Assembly: GCA_009761415.1 (NCBI GenBank)
Contig: QUOL01000001.1
Coordinates: forward strand, 1,612,001-1,676,000
Source: Sarcomyxa edulis
Lineage: Eukaryota > Basidiomycota > Agaricomycetes > Agaricales > Mycenaceae
Direction: 5' to 3'
Length of the DNA stretch: 64,000 nt
The notes under the pieces: generated by a model
Databases searched by the model: none
What the model was told of the DNA's origin: nothing
What the model saw: only the letters and a program-made list of their open reading frames with translations
In this document: in pieces, positions 34,108 through 46,403 of the stretch
Layout: each line of letters opens with the position of its first letter
Numbering within the stretch: position 1 is the stretch's first letter
Translations under genes and position numbers: made by a program

Positions 34108-37100
34108 TTACAATATGGGTTCCGGAGTCTTTGGTTGTGACAATGACCATCCAATAGCGTTGAGTTCTTTGGCATTCAAAGCTACGTCCTCCTTTTGAGA
34201 TTTTAACCAAGATAAGGCATCTTTGGCAACTGCCATCGCAGGAGTGGGCATTCCGGCCAACTGCGCAACCTTCAAACCATGGCTGTCGCGATTGACGCCA
34301 GGCCGCATACGGTAAGAGTAGGCAAAATGCTCGTCCTGTACAACATTAAATACGGAGACACGGTCGAAGGAAACAACTTTGCTTACATCTGCTTCATCTA
34401 CATCCGTGCAGAAGAAGGCTACGTTTTCAAATGCACCTGGGGTATTTTTTTCGCTTGCATACCCAAGCATGTCCGCTAATTCGTGAAAATGAGTAGCGAA
34501 CAATGCTCGGCATTGATTTACCGAAACAAGATGATGCACCGTCGCAAAAGCAATGGCTAGTCCATCTTTGACTGTAGTCCCGCGGCCTACCTCGTCCATG
34601 ATAACCTAGATAATGGAGGATTATGAACAGCAATTCAAAATAAGAAACACAGATGATGGAATACAGACCAGACTCCTGGGTGTCGCTCGACGAAGAATTT
34701 CGGCCGTTTCGAGCATTTCGACCATGAACGTGCTCCGATCGTGGAATAGATCATCTTTAGCTCCTACCCTGGAAAACACCCGGTCCACGATGCCTATCAC
34801 AGCAGAATCCGCGGGAACGAAGGACCCAGTCTGAGCAAGGATAGCTATAAGTGCAGTCTGGCGAAGAAATGTCGATTTCCCCGCCATGTTTGGACCAGTG
34901 ATAATTTGGAGACGTGAAGTATCCAGATGGATAGAATTCGGCGTGAATACCCGTCCTGATGTCAGAAGACCAAGTTCTACGGTAGGGTGACGGCCGTTGA
35001 TGACTTCGTAGGATGTACTGCGAAGCTAGCGTTAACTAAAAAACGGACTAAAGCTACACTCGACTTACTCGTCCCTCATGAGCGGCTGCACAAAATTCAT
35101 TTCCTGTGCTAAGGTGGCCAAAGCCAATGTAACGTCGAGCTCATCTACTATCCTTGCATTGCGTCGTAGGTGTACGGTGTGTCCGTTGACCTGGATAGCA
35201 TTAGCAAAACATGATAAAGAGGATTTGAAACTCACTTCGTTGCGAAGAGTGTCAAATGCTTCCCTCTCTGCCTCAAAGAGAGAGGTCGTCGTCTCCACAA
35301 TAGAATTACCAAGCTGAGACCATTCCTGTCACAAAAGAGATGGTTTGAGATACAGAAAAGAATTCAGGCAGAGATGACTGACTAGGTTGAAGTAGGACTT
35401 TGTCGAGCTACTCTCTGAAAGACTGATGAAACGAAAAGATTGATTCAATTTAGCTTGATCACGCTTCCCTCTGGCAAGGTGGACATGCATCCCTTGTGCA
35501 GGAGAAGAACGAAGAGTCAAGGAGGGCGCGTCTGTGCCGGGTAGTATGGTGGATCAGAGAATTAGAACAACTACAAGCTGTTAAACTTACCAAAGGCTAA
35601 TTGCAATTCTCCTTGTAAAGTTTCCCTTCGCTTTAACAAGTCTTCCAATGTGGAATGTAGTGTGGTTAGTTTCTCTGAGAACCTTTGATCATAATATATT
35701 AGAGAAATTCAAGGCAAGAAGAGAATAATATAAGATGTACTCAGGTTTGATAGTCCAGCCAGTATGCCCATATTTCCAAGTCACGGGGGCGTACGTCAGA
35801 TCTGAAATTTCTGAAGTGGCACCGACATTGCTGTTGGCCGACCGGGTCTTGTATAACGCTTTGTCGATTTTGTCAGAGAGGTCGCTAAGGTCGACCATGC
35901 GGGACATCAGAGCGTCAAGACTGGTCCATTCGTCAACACGATGGTCGTCTCTTTCGGCATCAAACCTTTTCTCATCTTGGGTATACTTCTTTATAGACGA
36001 CCAAGCGGAGATAGTAGCCTGAAGGGCCAAAAGATCTGTGGTATCACCACGACCAAGTACGAATTTTTGAACGATACGACCGGCGTCTTCAGCATCTCTT
36101 AACAATGCCAGAAGATCTGCTCGAAAATGATCACGTTTATGGAAAAATGCGACCAGCGATTGACGGGCGTTGATTTCCGGGATTGATGTACTTGGAGAGC
36201 CTAATGATTCACTTGAGATCCAGACTGAAATTTAAACAATAGAACCTTGCTCACACAACCATCGAGACAATAAGCGTGTTCCACTGCTAGTAGTCGTTCG
36301 CTTGATAACACTCGTCAAACTGCCTTTGACACCTCCTTCTCTGATGCCTTCACGTATCTCAAGGGCCTTGATGGTATGGGAATCGATTTGCATGCGTCCT
36401 CCCGTAGCCTCCCGGTGCGGCCAGGATAATGCAGGCATATGCTCTAGAAGGTTGGCGTGCAAATAGGTAGTGAGAAGATTGATGGCGGAAGTTTCATCAG
36501 GAGTGAATGAAGAGGATGTAGACGATTGTCGTCCAGAGAGGTCGGTCACGTCATCGGTGCAGTCCTCGAGGTCAGGATCATCCACAGGAATAGATATGTC
36601 GGCGATGGGAGCACTGTTCTCTGTTGAGTTTCGGGCGATGAAAGGTTCGGCATCAAGACTAGATTTAGGAGGAACAAGGATGTCGGCAGGAGTTTCCTGA
36701 GTTGAATAGGCGTAATTCAATGTTTCTGAAGGAGTAGTATAGGCGACGAAGCTTCCTTCTTCAGCCAGAGCTAAGCGAATTGGATGTAACACATTCGATT
36801 CTAGAGCCTGGTCGAGGACAACTTCGCGGGGATTTATGCGCGCGAGCTCGTCTTGCAGGCTTTCATAGGTAGAAGGCTTGGAGAAGAACTCTCCTGTAGA
36901 GACGTCGATCCACGCCAAACCCACAGAGCTAACGTGGGAAACATCTTCGTGTGGCGTATGTGTATGTCGGGAGCTGATGGCGAGAAGATAATTGTTTTCA
37001 TATTGGTTGAGAAATGGTTCGTCGATGAGGGTTCCTGGCGTTATCACTCGTGCGACACGTCTATCAAATTCTTTGATTCCACCAAAAGAATACCGTGGAA

Positions 37101-38572
37101 ATTCCTCGCACATGGCTACAAAGCGTTTATGTTCCTGGACCAAGACTTTGAGGTGCTTCGCGAGATGTAGGAGTGGAAAACCACACATAGGAACACGTCG
37201 TCCGTCGAACTGCCGAGAAGTGAGTTTGATGTTGAGTGTTTGTGCGACTTCTATCGCTTGATCAAAATATGACTAGAATTTGGGTCATTATACGATGCTC
37301 AATCATACTGTATCAGAAAGACTTACTTCGTAGAATCCGCCGACACGAGTCAATAGGATGCAATGAGGAAATTTCAGTAGATTGTCTTGAATTAGCTTAG
37401 CAAGTTTCGTAGGTGTTTGAATAGCAGGGACGTCCTCTAGGGGTTTTTTTAATGAGATGACTTCATATCGACAAATGACGATGATCTTACCAATGTCGAT
37501 ATCGGCTGCCTTTACTTTTGAGACGCGCTTCCGGCGTGTTTTCGTTTGTGTAGCGGGGGTCTCTACTAAGGGGATATATCTGAGAGGATATCATATCGGC
37601 AAGTGTCAAAGATTTTACCAGTATCGTTTTCGATTTCCTTAGCTTTTGGGACGCGTGTTCGGCGTGTTTTTGTCTGAACAGCGGGGACATCATCTGAACT
37701 TATATATAAGATGCTATTATACAGACAAACGATGATGATCTTACCAGTATCGCTATTGATGTCCTCTTTCACGACGCGTTTCCGGCGTATCTTTGATGAA
37801 ACGGCCTCCTCTGGTGGGTTGCATATATAAGTGTATATCACATTGACAAATGCTGATGATCTGACCATTATCGAGTTCCTTCACCTTTACGGCGCGTTTC
37901 CGGGGTGTTTTGAGAGTAGGTTCATCCGTCTCTGAAGGAGTCGGTCAGGCTAGGTGATGGCGGACGAGGGCAAACTAGTACCTTCACTCTCTACAACGAG
38001 TTTCTTGCGAGTTCGCTTCTTCGGGACAGATATGCCTACTTCATAGGGTCAGCAGGACGGTTTATATCATGGACAACAACCCCACCATGTAATTCATCAA
38101 GAGCGACCGCAGTTTTCTCTGAGGGTATCGGTTTGACTTCAATTGTTTGCTCTGCGAGTATATCCTGGGGTTGCACCTCAGATCCGTCTAGGATGTTCTT
38201 GATCTTTCTGGTGCGTCCTCTTAATAGTTTCATGAACTCGAAGTTATCGGAGACTACCCAGGAGAATGACGATGGGATCAATTTTTGTATGGTCTAGATA
38301 CACTGAAGAGGCGTACATCTACTTTCATCGATGTTTCCTCCGTTCCATTCCCCCAGTGGAGCAGCGAATGTTCCATCAGGGAGAACGAAGGCACTTGGAA
38401 GTTCAGAGAACTTCGTCTTGATTTTGATTTTCTCAGCAACGACAGGTCCAGACGAGGCAACTTTTTCGGGTAGTAAACGAGACGCAGAGACGTAAAAGGA
38501 CCGAGTTGAAATGAGGGATACACAATTTATACAGAGCGTGGCATGGCGCAAAATGTTGGAGTGGCCTACCAT
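34108..38572 (-). CDS. msh1: Mitochondrial MutS homologue MSH1 with tandem basic exon repeats
   Basis: DNA mismatch-repair ATPase. The N-terminus ([14 protein letters not shown], then [13 protein letters not shown]) fits a mitochondrial targeting peptide. After a charged linker come four homologous basic units, each on its own exon, of type [11 protein letters not shown] (37491-37931). The MutS mismatch domain follows ([16 protein letters not shown], with the F-Y-E mismatch motif; [20 protein letters not shown]), then the connector, lever and clamp regions. The ATPase has Walker [30 protein letters not shown], Walker B with DEVGRGTT, and [12 protein letters not shown]. The protein ends PKTPEPIL before TAA 34108-34110. 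Length, targeting peptide and domain set point to MSH1 rather than MSH2/3/6. Gene structure of the first linker exons (38040-38300) is uncertain. Start at 38572, divergent from the septin with 193 bp between. Confidence 0.88.
37437..37931 (-). repeat. Tandem array of four exon-plus-intron units in msh1
   Basis: Four consecutive phase-1/phase-1 exons at 37866-37931 (66 nt), 37745-37810 (66 nt), 37619-37693 (75 nt) and 37491-37565 (75 nt). Each is followed by a 51-55 nt intron. Exons share the core ACACGCCGG-AA-CGCGTC (KTRRKRV). Introns share starts such as GTAAGATCATC and an internal TTTGTC, so the whole exon-intron unit of about 117-129 bp was duplicated. The next exon (from 37436) begins [11 protein letters not shown], resembling the start of the unit ([10 protein letters not shown]), so it probably carries a fifth partial copy. 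Equal phases allow copy number to change without breaking the frame. Confidence 0.88.
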
Positions 38573-38765
38573 ACGATGGTGGCCAAGAATCTTCAGGAGT
38601 CAGAGGGAATGCAAGACGTTGTGTTGAGGGATGAGTTCAGAGGCTGGGTGGCCCACCAGAAGATCAAAGTCAACAGCGGAGTTTCAAGACTAAATAATCG
38701 AAATTAGCTTTGGCGGCCCATTTCTCACTTCTCTATCTCCCCCCTCAACACAATCCTCAGAAAAG
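38573..38765. promoter_or_regulatory. Divergent promoter of msh1 and the septin gene
   Basis: 193 bp between two start codons. Pyrimidine-rich (CTCTATCTCCCCCCTC) just before the septin start, as in many fungal initiators. Inferred from layout. Confidence 0.55.
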
Positions 38766-40472
38766 ATGTCATTTGCAGGAAGACGTAGAGGAAACAAGGT
38801 CAAAAAGGGTGTCCAGTTCACCGTCATGGTCGTCGGTACGCCTCTTATTGTTGAGATTCTGCAAGTCGCCAACTTCTGACAATGTGGTACGTTCCATATG
38901 AAGGTGCTTCTGGAACTGGTCGTACCACCTTTGTAAACACACTGTGCGAGTCTGAGGTCCTAGCCCAAAAAAACTCTGATAACGCGGACACTGCGCACGT
39001 TGAAGAGGGCATCAGAATCAAACCAGTCAACGTCGGTGAGCCCCAACATTTACGTACCTCTGAAGAGAAACTATAAGCTCACTATCTGTATGTTACTCAG
39101 AGCTCGAAGAAGACGGGGTCCGTATCGCGTTAACCATTGTGGATACACCTGGCTTTGGGGACAATATTGACAACGAATTCGCGTACGGCACTTCGTAACC
39201 TTCTGCTTGACGTCTGTAACTGACCCATCATCTCATCCTGTGACAGCTTCCAAGAAATCGTTGGCTATCTCGAGCGTCAATACGACGATATTTTGGCGGA
39301 AGAGTCTCGCATCAAGCGTAATCCCCGGTTCAGGGATAACAGAGTGCACGCTCTCCTGTACTTCATCCCCCCTACTGGACATGCGTATGTAGTACTACAC
39401 ATTATCTGACGACCGAAACTGATGTGATTTACCAGGTTGAGGGAAATGGATATTGAGTTAATGCGCCGCCTTTCTCCGCGTGTCAATGTTATCCCTGTCA
39501 TTGGCAAGGCAGATTCCTTGACTCCCAGCGAGCTCAGAGGGTTCAAGAAGAGGGTGATTAGCTTTTTTCTCTTCTAAAGCTACGGGCTCTGATGTTCTTG
39601 CAGATCATGGAGGATATCGAGCATTATGATATTCCGGTTTACAATTTCCCATATGATGTCGAAGAGGATGACGAGGAGACGATTCAAGACAACAGTGAAC
39701 TCCGCGTATGTAGACCGCTCTGCATTACAACCTCCTACTAACGTGTCGCTCTCATTATGTAGGCTCTTCTGCCCTTTGCCATCATTGGCTCTGAGGAGGA
39801 GATTGAGATTGATGGCCAGCCCGTTCGTGCTAGAATATACCCTTGGGGCATAGCAGAAGTCGACAACCCGAAGCACTCAGACTTCAGCAGACTGCGTAGC
39901 GCTCTTCTCAAGTACGTCTTTCTCCACCTGCTCGGAATATATGGGACAATTCTCAAACTTTGTTGTGTGCAGCTCGCACTTGGCTGATCTCAAGTCGTTG
40001 ACTCATGATGTTCTGTACGAGACTTATCGTACCGAGAAGTTGTCGAGGACAGTTCATTCTGATACCCGGTATGTAAAAAATGTACTCTATCGGTATAGAC
40101 AGTTATTAACCCTGATCCTCTTCAGTGACTCGTCGATCCTTCCCGAAGAGCTTGCCAACCAAAGCGTCCGCCTCAAAGAGGAGCAACTTCGCAGAGAAGA
40201 AGAGAAGGTTCGGGACATGCTTTCAATTTGTTTTTCTCGGCTAATTGATTGCTCTCCCCGCAGCTGCGCGAGATCGAACTCAAGGTGCAACGCGAGATCA
40301 ACGAAAAGAGGCAAGAATTGTTGGCAAAAGAAGAGTCTCTCAGGTGAGCGTCGCCATGACATTACTGATTTTCCAGCAATTGGCAACCATTCTAATTATC
40401 TGACGTCATTTTCATAGGAATCTGGAGAGTCGACTTGCTGCTCAAGGATCCCAACCCGAGTTCCGGGACTAA
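38766..40472 (+). CDS. Septin, Cdc11/AspA group
   Basis: GTP-binding cytoskeletal protein that assembles into filaments at septa, bud or hyphal necks and clamp regions. MSFAGRRRGNKVKKGVQFTV carries the polybasic membrane-binding stretch. An intron near the P-loop yields VVGASGTGRTTFVNTLCESE (GxxGxGR-T/S form with Arg replacing Lys, as in Cdc11). Then come VDTPGFGDNIDN, YLERQYDDILAEESRIKRNP, LRELDIELM-like LREMDIELMRRLS, the guanine motif VIGKADSLTP, and the septin unique element (SALLNSHLADLKSLTHDVLYETYR). A short coiled coil (LREIELKVQREINEKRQELL) ends the protein at TAA 40470-40472. Around seven short introns. The Lys-to-Arg P-loop change is typical of Cdc11-type, weakly hydrolysing septins. 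Confidence 0.93.
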
Positions 40473-41412
40473 TACCGTCGAGTCTGCTGCGCATTATGCA
40501 GGCATCATTATACCCACTCTCGTGCTCTCTCGTTCTTTATTCCCCTCTTCTTAGCTTTTCTTGTCTACGTGGATAATTGGACGATACCTCCTGTTCCGCT
40601 CTTTTAAACGCTCTTTAGGTTTCTAGCTTTTGATAATATCCAGTACCGCCGTTCTACCGTAAAGTTTCCGGCCATGTGCGATGGAGATTGCCAAGTGCGC
40701 CTGTTTACAAAATGGACCGGATAGTTTGTTCTCCCCAAAATAGTGGTGAGTATGGAGAAGAGTTTGTTCTGATTCGGGTGGGTGCCAGGCGGTTGGTGAT
40801 GATCAAATTGATGTTAGTGCAGTGTCTGCGACGGTGTGTCGACCAGCAATGGCTAGCTGTAGGGATTATAGCAGTCTCTTGGATGTATCCTGCAGTACTC
40901 CCGCAATAAAACTTACTTGAGATGATTCCAACTTTAGCAGTGCATCGTGGTGGAATTGATCTGTGTTGAACGTTCAAGACTTTTTTGCGAATTTGCACTC
41001 TTTCTCATTTCTAGATCATCTTCTGCTAGCGTCTTGCACTGATTTGGCTCGACCAGTCTCTACTGGAATACCCATATTGATGCCCAATCTCTCTTGTTCC
41101 TGCATTCGCCCCGACGCGACGTGAAAGCCTTCCAGAAAGTCATACGCACCGTCGTACTCATCGGGCATCTATCCAACTTGACTGCTCGCTCGGACTTGTT
41201 CATCATTTGGGCTGTACTGGATCCTACAAAACAGCTCTCTTCCCTACGAGTATCGTCTCCAGAACATCCTAGGACTCCACCCTCCAAGTCTACTTCACGC
41301 GACAATAATCTTCAATCTGCACTCCCGACGGAGTCAGACCAGGGCAACAATCACCATTTCTTCTTCCCAATCTCCTTCTCTTTCCTCCTCTTCCTCATTC
41401 GAGGGCTTCGAG
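40473..41412. other. Intergenic region upstream of the MIT-domain gene
   Basis: 940 bp. The last approximately 300 bp are C/T-rich and include a plus-strand ORF from 41094 in a different frame to the MIT gene, best read as 5' UTR. I see no RNA gene or repeat. Confidence 0.55.
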
Positions 41413-44400
41413 ATGGATCTCGAATGGGAATCACGGCCAGTGTCAGTATCTATTCATCAAAATTCACGCGAATGGAATGGTCGTTCGCAATCAGGCGCAG
41501 GCCCTTCGTCCGCTGCCCCGTCTTCGTTTGCCCCCAATACCTCCCCACTCTCACAACGGCGTCGCTCTTCCGCTGCACATAGTAGGCCTGCTGGACCCCC
41601 TCCAAATCTGCCTATCCCTAAACTTCCTGGACTTTCGACTATCGAACAACCGATTGATGAAGGGAGCACCTATGCTGAGGAAGACACTTTTTACTCTCAA
41701 CCTTACACCAATGGCACGGGAGGTGGTACAAATTTCATTTCGAGACCGGGGGCGTCGCCAAATTTGACCGCCGTAGCTGCATTTTCACAGTCACGGCAAG
41801 CTGCATCCGCCAACAGTCCTCAACTATCTGCTTCGTCGTCTTCGGAAAACTTGTCCGATCCCCCCCCACGGTCTATCCTTCATTCATCCCGTAATCCAGA
41901 TCGACATCAAGATATCGTACCAGATCGACTTTTGCTATCTCCACCAGAATCGCGGCCAACAAACGAATCGCGACCCTCTTCAAGGCGTGCATTGACGAGG
42001 GCTTTAGAGTTAGCCCGCGAAGCTGTGATGTTGGATTCAACTAACGATAACCCGCATGCGGCGGTCGCGGCGTATGGTCAAAGTGTTGCGTTACTAAGCG
42101 AGGTGATGGAACGAGTAAGACGGGGAGAAGATAGCACGGAGTCCCATAGAAAGCGGAATGGCCGTCGGAGAAGTGTCGTTGCACAGGAAGAAGAAGTAAG
42201 AAGGCTAAAATCCATTGTGAGTGTCGATTTAATGTCTCGGTTCTTGTTCTGCTCACATTAGCCGTCACCGTTGTCATTAGCACGATACATACGCGGACCG
42301 TATGAATATTCTTAGTTTGATATACAGCATACCCCCAATACCCCATTCTACGTCTGCCCTATATTCGGCCATGACAATATCATCTGAGGCTGCCCAACCA
42401 CCTTCACCCAGTACATCTGCCTCCCCTTCTTCAGAATCTACGGATACTATACCATCTTCATCGTATACCCACCACCATGACCAGGAAGACCCTCGAGATT
42501 TCATGGACCAATACGCCGGGCACGACCGAGACCGCGAGACTACAGAGTCTCTCGGCTCAGCCATGTTTGCCGCAGCAGGAAATGTATCGAATACCGCTGC
42601 AAACTCAACACCGCATCCATACGCGATAGCTTCACAATACGATGGATACGATGTTCCTCAGACTGTCATCACACCACCAACAAATCCACCCCCTTCATCG
42701 AACCGTCTTTCCATCACCGCTAGAAGAGCACGGGCCTCTTCCTCTCTTCCTCCTCCACCTCCACCTCCACTCAACTCCCCCCCGGCAGCGCCTTCCACTG
42801 CGGAATCATCTCCTGAGCCGTCTTTACAGATACCAAGGCACCTCGAACCCGGCCGCCCTCGGGGTAGCTCCACCTCGGGGCATTCACGTTCAGGGTCAGG
42901 AAGCAGGCTCGCTGCTTTAGAAGAAGAATACGAGAGAGGCGACGACGACTTCGCAGAAGATTCCCGGCAAACAGAATCCGAGGATGACGATCTACGAGTT
43001 GATCCTCAACAATATGTCGATACCCCACGCAACCCAAAACACGACTCGCATCCACTACCTCCTATACCTTCCCCTTCCTCGTTCTTAAGTAGCTCTCCAG
43101 GTACTCCACGAAAACCTTCGCCGTCCCCTGGTTCGTCCTTTACGCCGAGGCCGCGAGGACAGTCCCAACTTTCAAACCGCTCAGAGGTGTCCATATTAGC
43201 ATCATCTCAACTGCCGGTTAGTCTGATCAACCCGTCCACAAACCAGGGCACTATATTCCAACGGCGGAAAACTTCGGCACCACCCAGTTTGCGTTCATCG
43301 TCACCAACGGAATCCACAGCATCAGTAGGATCTGTTCCCAAATCGATCGTATCATCTCTCCCAGCAAGTACAGCAACAAGTTTGGGCATAGGTCGTACTC
43401 GCTCTACGTCACAACCTGGTCGTCGACCTTCCCTTGTAGGTGGTGGAATCTCTCCCCCGGACCAACGGCCACCATTACCAGCCACTGCTGGCGGCTTGAA
43501 CAGTAATGGCCTTCGCAAAACATCCTTCCCTTCGAAATTGAATCCTAACCCACAAGCCCCTCTGATGGTCCAGACAGATCTATATACTCTAAACTCTGCA
43601 TCACTGATCCCACCACCACCAGTTCTCTCTGGAAACCTCCCTACAATGCCGACGTCACCTTTACCGCCTGCGCCACCAACAGACCCACAGCGCAAACCTT
43701 ATCACATGATGAATCTTCTACGGAATACGATGACATCGCAAACAGGTGGCTATGTTACGCGACGTCTACACGTACCCCAAGAGGTATGGTCTCAAGGTGG
43801 CGCAAAGCTGACAAACGTGCTCGAGAAGGTGCGCGTAGTTGGGATTTTGTGTTCGGCGTTAGAGGAACTCCAGGTGGCTAGTTCAGAGCATTTCGGTGCT
43901 GGGAATGTAAGTAGTGGTCTTGCGCTGGGCATTGGGAGTGTTGGAAGGAAGGAAGGCGAGGCCTGGATCGCGAAATTGGAAGACTTTTCGTCGATATGCG
44001 ATACTGTGGTAGCCAACTTTGGAAAGAAACTCGGTGTCGGAGAAGGGTTCGTCTTGAAAAAGAATAGTGGGGTGAGTTGCGCGTGGCATCTCTCTGGCAT
44101 TTACTTGTTCTTATGCTGGTTTCTAGGTAACATCCTGGGGTAACAAACTGACTCGCCAATTCGACAAGTTCACGAATGGAAAGAAGTGTGTTATTTTGTC
44201 TCGCCCATGACTTTCTCTTTCTGACTCTCGTATTTCTTAGTCTCGATTCCCCCGCAGCATATGTGCAAGGATTGAAACAGCTTTTCTTGTATGCGCAACT
44301 CCTCGACGAACACACCAAGGCTGTTCTTTCTCAACCAATAGCACCAGCCTACGCCGCCTTACCTGCAGACATACGTGCTGCCGCAGAGCCGAAACTCAAG

Positions 44401-44508
44401 CGTGCCTCCGAGTTTTTCGCTAGCGTGGTTCTCACATTTGTGGTACGGGACTTGTCGCAACTTCTCGACAAATACGCCAAGAAATGCGAAAAATGGTTGG
44501 CTGAGTGA
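41413..44508 (+). CDS. MIT-domain protein with long disordered regions
   Basis: Likely ESCRT/trafficking-associated protein. Start MDLEWESRPVSVSIHQ. Two Ser/Pro-rich disordered segments flank an MIT (microtubule-interacting and trafficking) three-helix domain: RALTRALELAREAVMLDSTN, then AAVAAYGQSVALLSEVMERV, then, after an intron at 42217-42280, the third helix RRLKSIHDTYADRMNILSLI. The long middle contains poly-Pro and Ser runs (42740-42790). A conserved C-terminal alpha-helical block follows (LTNVLEKVRVVGILCSALEE; VVANFGKKLGVGEGFVLKK), split by introns near 44071-44126 and 44186-44240, and ends LDKYAKKCEKWLAE before TGA 44506-44508. The MIT helices and C-terminal block resemble a fungal MIT-domain family of unknown role. 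Partner (ESCRT-III) is inferred. Confidence 0.78.
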
Positions 44509-44973
44509 TTGAGCATGGTAACGAGGTCTGGCGACTGCGCTGGTGTCGCAATCTCGATGTCGACCCTCCCAGCTTGAAGTCCCCTCCCCCCTCGAGTTGG
44601 ATGGACAGGTGGTCCTCCCATGACTGCATCGCGCCCGTACGACGTTTACGGCATTCTCTCGGGGCATGGGAGCATTTATATTTGTATCGTATGCATATTT
44701 GGGTTTGGCAAAATTCTGTTACATTTGCTATTCCTCATTTTTGCTCATTTCTTCCTTCTCTCTGTCATTTACAATTCTCCTTGTCTAGTATATTCCCGCC
44801 ATTTTCTTTGCACTCACTTTATATTCTCTTGCATACCATGACTTTTTTGGGCTGGCATCGAATGTAGGATAATGATGTTTAAACAAGCTTGCTCCCAGCC
44901 TATTGCAGTTCTATCTAGGATGTATATTCAATTTGTTCCTTCAATAATTCTACAGATTCAAACACCTATCCGT
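44509..44973. other. Intergenic region between convergent genes
   Basis: 3' flanks of the MIT-domain and oxidoreductase genes, T-rich on the plus strand from 44670 to 44850. No supported feature. Confidence 0.55.
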
Positions 44974-46145
44974 CTAGTTGGCATTTTGGATTCTAACGAT
45001 AATTTTGCCTTTCGCATTACGGTTGAGCATCCTGTCGTACGCCTATTACACACGGTCAGTCGATCGGTAGAACGCAATGAGGCTCTTCCTTGAACTCACC
45101 GTCAATACATCTTCAAATTCGACTATCTCATCCACGATAACTCTCAAAGTCCCTTCTTCAACCATAGATGCTAACTGCTTGGCCTTTACTCCGTTTGGGG
45201 TAGTGCTGATCATGGCATATCTTCGAGGAATACCCCATGGCCTCGGAAGCCACGTGTTCATGAACGCTCGGAAGACGGTGAGTATTGGACCTTCGAAGTT
45301 ACCGACGTTTACAACCGCCCCTTCGGCTTTCAGGTAACACGGAGAATGGGTAAACAGATCCTGTGTGCCGATAGTGTCCAGGATCCAGTCGAATGGGGAA
45401 CTTCCGTATTCTTTAGTGAGGTATGAATGCAATGGGTTATTTACTCGGTAATCCACTACCTGTGGACGAAGTTTAGAACTCAAAGAGAGCAACCGCATGC
45501 AGGTGAGTAACCTACCTCGTCTGCTCCTAGATTCTTTACAAGATGAGCACTCGATCCCGAACATGTGGCAACTACATATGCGCCTTTTGCCTTGGCCATT
45601 TGCACCACCATCGTACCAACTCCTCCGCTTCCGCCATTCACCAAAATCCGATTTCCCGGCTTCACTTTGATCTCCAAAAACATGTTTATCGCCGTCTGCC
45701 CCGTACCACTCAGTCCAGACGCTTCTGCCAAATCCATACCACGTGGAGTAACTGCGACGGATGAGGCTGGTATGATAAAATACTCGGCGAGAGTACCTGC
45801 ACCCGCTATAAGTTTCATCATCGGCTGGCATCCAAATACGCGCGTCCCAGGTTTGAATATTGCTGGCGCATAAGGCCCAGCTAGATGTACTACACCGGAA
45901 AATTCGCCTTCAGCTATGGCCGTGGTGCTGCCGGATAGGATGCGGCGTATCAAAGGGGGGATGGTATTCATTGTTATATATGAGCCTGGGTTGAGGCTCA
46001 CATGGGTGACTTGAATAAGTAGGTCGGTGTTTTCTGGATCTTTTGGGACCGGATACGAGGACTCCAGTGTAAGGACGTCTCGTGGCAAACCTCGAGAAGA
46101 AAATGTCCAAGCACGCATAGTCTTCGGGAGGGTTGGAGCGGGCAT
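44974..46145 (-). CDS. MDR-superfamily zinc-free oxidoreductase (quinone reductase-like)
   Basis: NADPH-dependent reductase of the medium-chain dehydrogenase/reductase superfamily, in the quinone-oxidoreductase/RTN4IP1-like branch. Start MPAPTLPKTMRAWTFSSRGL. The N-terminal GroES-like domain has VTHVSLNPGSYITMN and GEFSGVVHLAG. The Rossmann part has GLSGTGQTAINMFL, then RILVNGGSGGVGTMVVQMAK with the dinucleotide-binding NGGSGGVG, and KNLGADEVVDYR. Zinc ligands of alcohol dehydrogenases are missing. Introns lie near 45470-45520 and 45100-45045; the last exon reads AYDRMLNRNAKGKIIVRIQ and ends at TAG 44974-44976. Divergent from the first P450 with 258 bp between starts, so it may be co-regulated with it. 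Confidence 0.88.
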
Positions 46146-46403
46146 GTCGTGTCAGAAGTAAGTCCCCGTAGTGTCATACCTTATTTCTATGCCATCTTGA
46201 TTCTGAGCTCCTTTGCATGAAATCCTGGGCTCTGTGGCGGTGCACATCAGCTACGATTGCCAACGTTTTTGATGTCAGACTCGAAACATCAGAGATCTAT
46301 ACCAAGATCATCATTCCGCCTTCATCATCTCTGGATGGTATCGTACTTATAGTATGGCTCATAACAGTCAGAACCTCGTCTGACAAGACAAATTTCTCGC
46401 ATT

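Noticed and set aside
40900..41582. ORF starting at 41094 as the true N-terminus of the MIT-domain protein
   Set aside because: It is in a different frame and ends before the MIT domain; ATG 41413 opens the frame that carries the domain.
43207..43695. 162-residue antisense ORF within the MIT-domain gene
   Set aside because: Composition (Gly/Arg/Pro) mirrors the Ser/Pro-rich sense frame; a typical shadow ORF.
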